Source: JANRIC01 sp033765345
Lineage (GTDB): Bacteria; Bacteroidota; Bacteroidia; Cytophagales; Microscillaceae
Length of the DNA stretch: 64,000 nucleotides
Reading direction: 5' to 3'
NCBI GenBank assembly: GCA_033765345.1
Contig: JANRIC010000185.1
Span: 1-64,000, forward strand
The position numbers and the translations under genes are program-made. The notes below the pieces were generated by a model that ran no database searches, had not been told where the DNA came from, and saw nothing but the letters and a program-made list of their open reading frames with translations. Positions 62,425 through 64,000 of this stretch are shown piece by piece (within the stretch, counting starts at the first letter, position 1; every line of letters starts with the position of its first letter).

Positions 62425-63384
62425 ATGAGAAAATATCAAACCATCTACATCATGAGTTGCCTGATCCTTTTCTTGGGAATGGTAAATCTATACGCACAAG
62501 AAGAAACTCCTGCGCGCAAAATGGCTAAAGATGCAGATTACACCCGCGTTAAAGATTTTAATGTTTCTTTTCTTTCCGAAGTATTTGATGCCTCAGACTT
62601 GGATTTTGATGTGGTCGGAGGTAAGAATTATCTGCTGCTCATCGCCTGTGATAAGTATAAATACTGGAAGCCGCTTTTTAATGCCGTAAAAGATGCACAG
62701 GATGTGAAAAAAATCCTGATGGATCGTTATGGATTCGAACCCAATAATATTTTTGAGCTCCTCAATGAAGAAGTAACCTTAGAAGCCGTAGAAGCGCAAT
62801 TTCAAGCACTCATTAAAAAAGGAACTAATCTCGATAATTTATTAATCTATTATTCCGGTCACGGGTATTATGATTCTTCCTTTGATCTGGGATATTGGGT
62901 ACCCTATGACGGGCGAACCAACAGCGCAGCTACTTCTTCCTACATTCCCAATGATAAAATCCGAGACTATATCAAAGAAATGAATTTCCGACACGTGTTT
63001 ATGGTGGCAGATGCTTGTTTTTCAGGCTCTCTTTTTTCCACTGAAACAACTCGCGGCTCGATGAAAGAAGAATCCGTCAAATCTCGCTGGGGACTTAGCT
63101 CAGGCAACCTTGAGGTAGTATCTGATGGTAAAAAGGGTGAAAACAGCCCCTTTGCTAAGGCTTTTATGGATTTCCTCAATTCCAATCTTCAGGATAAACT
63201 ATTGGTTGACCCTCTTATACAATACGTCATCAGCACCGTGAAAGAAAACTCCGAACAAGAGCCACGAGGAAGTGAATTGGTAGGTGTCGGTAGCGAAGGC
63301 GGTCAGTTTGTATTTACACTGCAAGGGCAGACAGAAGCCACCGAAGAAAAAGACCCCAAATCAAAAAGTAAATCCAAAGAGTGA
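62425..63384 (+). CDS. Secreted caspase-fold (peptidase C14) protein
   Basis: A 319-residue metacaspase-like peptidase with a signal peptide (1-25, ending LYAQ). The p20-type core is intact: LLLIACDKYKYWKPLFNAVK, His146 in YYSGHGYYD and Cys198 in VADACFSGSLF. Specificity is inferred only (many metacaspases cut after Arg or Lys). The C-terminal tail is charged (EKDPKSKSKSKE). Export is unusual for a caspase, which normally acts in the cytosol. It follows the PKD gene by 36 bp and is the second caspase-fold protein in this run. No inhibitor is evident. Confidence 0.92.
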   Translation: MRKYQTIYIMSCLILFLGMVNLYAQEETPARKMAKDADYTRVKDFNVSFLSEVFDASDLDFDVVGGKNYLLLIACDKYKYWKPLFNAVKDAQDVKKILMDRYGFEPNNIFELLNEEVTLEAVEAQFQALIKKGTNLDNLLIYYSGHGYYDSSFDLGYWVPYDGRTNSAATSSYIPNDKIRDYIKEMNFRHVFMVADACFSGSLFSTETTRGSMKEESVKSRWGLSSGNLEVVSDGKKGENSPFAKAFMDFLNSNLQDKLLVDPLIQYVISTVKENSEQEPRGSELVGVGSEGGQFVFTLQGQTEATEEKDPKSKSKSKE

Positions 63385-63412
63385 TTTTACTCGTTTAGTT
63401 TTTTTTGTTTAG

Positions 63413-63420
63413 TATATTTG
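63413..63420 (+). promoter_or_regulatory. Candidate -7 box of lgt
   Basis: TATATTTG matches TAnnTTTG, 22 bp upstream of the ATG. No -33 match at the right spacing. Confidence 0.45.
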
Positions 63421-63442
63421 TGCGAATTTAATAAGAATAAAA

Positions 63443-64000
63443 ATGCTCAATATACTAAACTACATCCTCTGGGATGTAAGACCTGAAATTTTTAGTACGG
63501 ATTATGTAACCATCCGGTGGTACGGTTTATTATTCGCCTCCGGTTTCCTAGTTGGGCAGTGGATCATCGCCCGAATCTTCAAAATAGAAGGAAAACCCGA
63601 AAAAGACCTCGAAACCCTCATGATCTATATGGTACTGGCTACCATTGTAGGTGCACGTTTGGGGCATTGCCTTTTTTATCAACCTGATCACTATCTCAAA
63701 AATCCTATCGAGATCCTTTATATCTGGGAAGGAGGCCTTGCCAGCCACGGAGCCGCAATCGGAATTTTACTTGCCTTATATTTATATTCGCGCAAGCGTA
63801 TCGGGCAAAGTTTCCTTTGGGTAGTAGATCGTATCGTGATTGTAGTGGCACTAGGAGGAAGCTTTATCCGATTCGGTAATCTGATGAACTCCGAAATCAT
63901 TGGCAAACCAAGCGACATGCCCGCCGCATTCGTGTTTGCCCACAGCTTGGATGAAGCTTTTCAAGACAAACGCTTCCACGTGTTGGATATCGAGAAAAAA
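63443..64000 (+). CDS. lgt: Prolipoprotein diacylglyceryl transferase, partial
   Basis: The first 186 residues of Lgt, which transfers diacylglycerol to the lipobox cysteine of prolipoproteins. The start MLNILNYILWDVRPEIFSTD is typical; the active-site segment SHGAAIG, with the His-Gly pair, and the signature FIRFGNLMNSEIIGKPS are present. The window ends mid-gene (after LDIEKK), before the C-terminal helices. It is essential for the lipoproteins encoded just upstream, though that neighbourhood may be chance. A -7 box lies 22 bp upstream of the ATG. Confidence 0.96.
   Translation, partial: MLNILNYILWDVRPEIFSTDYVTIRWYGLLFASGFLVGQWIIARIFKIEGKPEKDLETLMIYMVLATIVGARLGHCLFYQPDHYLKNPIEILYIWEGGLASHGAAIGILLALYLYSRKRIGQSFLWVVDRIVIVVALGGSFIRFGNLMNSEIIGKPSDMPAAFVFAHSLDEAFQDKRFHVLDIEKK

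Overview
The window looks like part of a chromosome from a Bacteroidota bacterium, most likely of the Cytophagales type, but the genus cannot be named. The reasons are: Bacteroidota-type promoters (TAnnTTTG at -7, in one case with TTTG 19 bp upstream); A-rich start regions mostly without Shine-Dalgarno sequences; and characteristic families, such as a secreted TPR-CHAT protein, PspC/DUF2807 proteins, a GMC oxidoreductase paired with a Tat-exported gluconate dehydrogenase subunit 3, and a SpoIIE phosphatase on a coiled-coil sensor.

Positions 1-14934 hold a complete type I-B CRISPR-Cas locus transcribed right to left: cas6, cas8b, cas7, cas5, cas3, cas4, cas1, cas2, a leader, then an array of 48 identical 30-bp repeats that runs off the left edge. 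The operon has been invaded twice by small DUF559 (Vsr-like endonuclease) genes. Each is bracketed by inverted copies of a GC-rich hairpin repeat, and each ends inside that repeat. A fragment of a second, unrelated Cas3-like helicase lies next to cas4. Degenerate 7-bp tandem repeats sit between cas2 and cas1 and between cas1 and cas4. Upstream are a helical protein, a 21-bp (7-residue) tandem repeat and a WYL regulator that could control defence genes.

Positions 17200-23700 contain a repeat-rich stretch, a PIN/DUF2281 toxin-antitoxin pair, and a four-gene DevBCA/TolC-type ABC exporter with a divergent MarR-family regulator. Next is replicative helicase DnaB (23712-27395), interrupted by two inteins, one in the Walker A loop and one at the conserved SIEQ site. 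Then come a PadR regulator with a large PspC/DUF2807 envelope protein, an SRPBCC protein and an AAA-ATPase-like/PD-(D/E)XK protein. A compact AraC/acetyltransferase/lipoprotein island follows, in which the two promoters share identically spaced operator half-sites.

Positions 36300-55300 are mostly ordinary chromosome: a SpoIIE phosphatase, O6-methylguanine methyltransferase, hydrolase, CAAX-like protease, GMC dehydrogenase pair, cation/proton antiporter, an eight-PAS histidine kinase with its response regulator, and a DeoR regulator facing a PhyH dioxygenase across helically phased TTACGA repeats.

Positions 55500-63400 hold a run of exported proteins: a TPR-CHAT caspase-like protein, a small lipoprotein, a membrane protein, a PKD lipoprotein and a secreted caspase-fold peptidase. 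The window ends inside lgt. The features most worth a second look are the DUF559 cassettes, the double-intein DnaB, the AraC operators, the heptanucleotide repeats and the exported double-caspase cluster. No tRNA or rRNA genes were seen.
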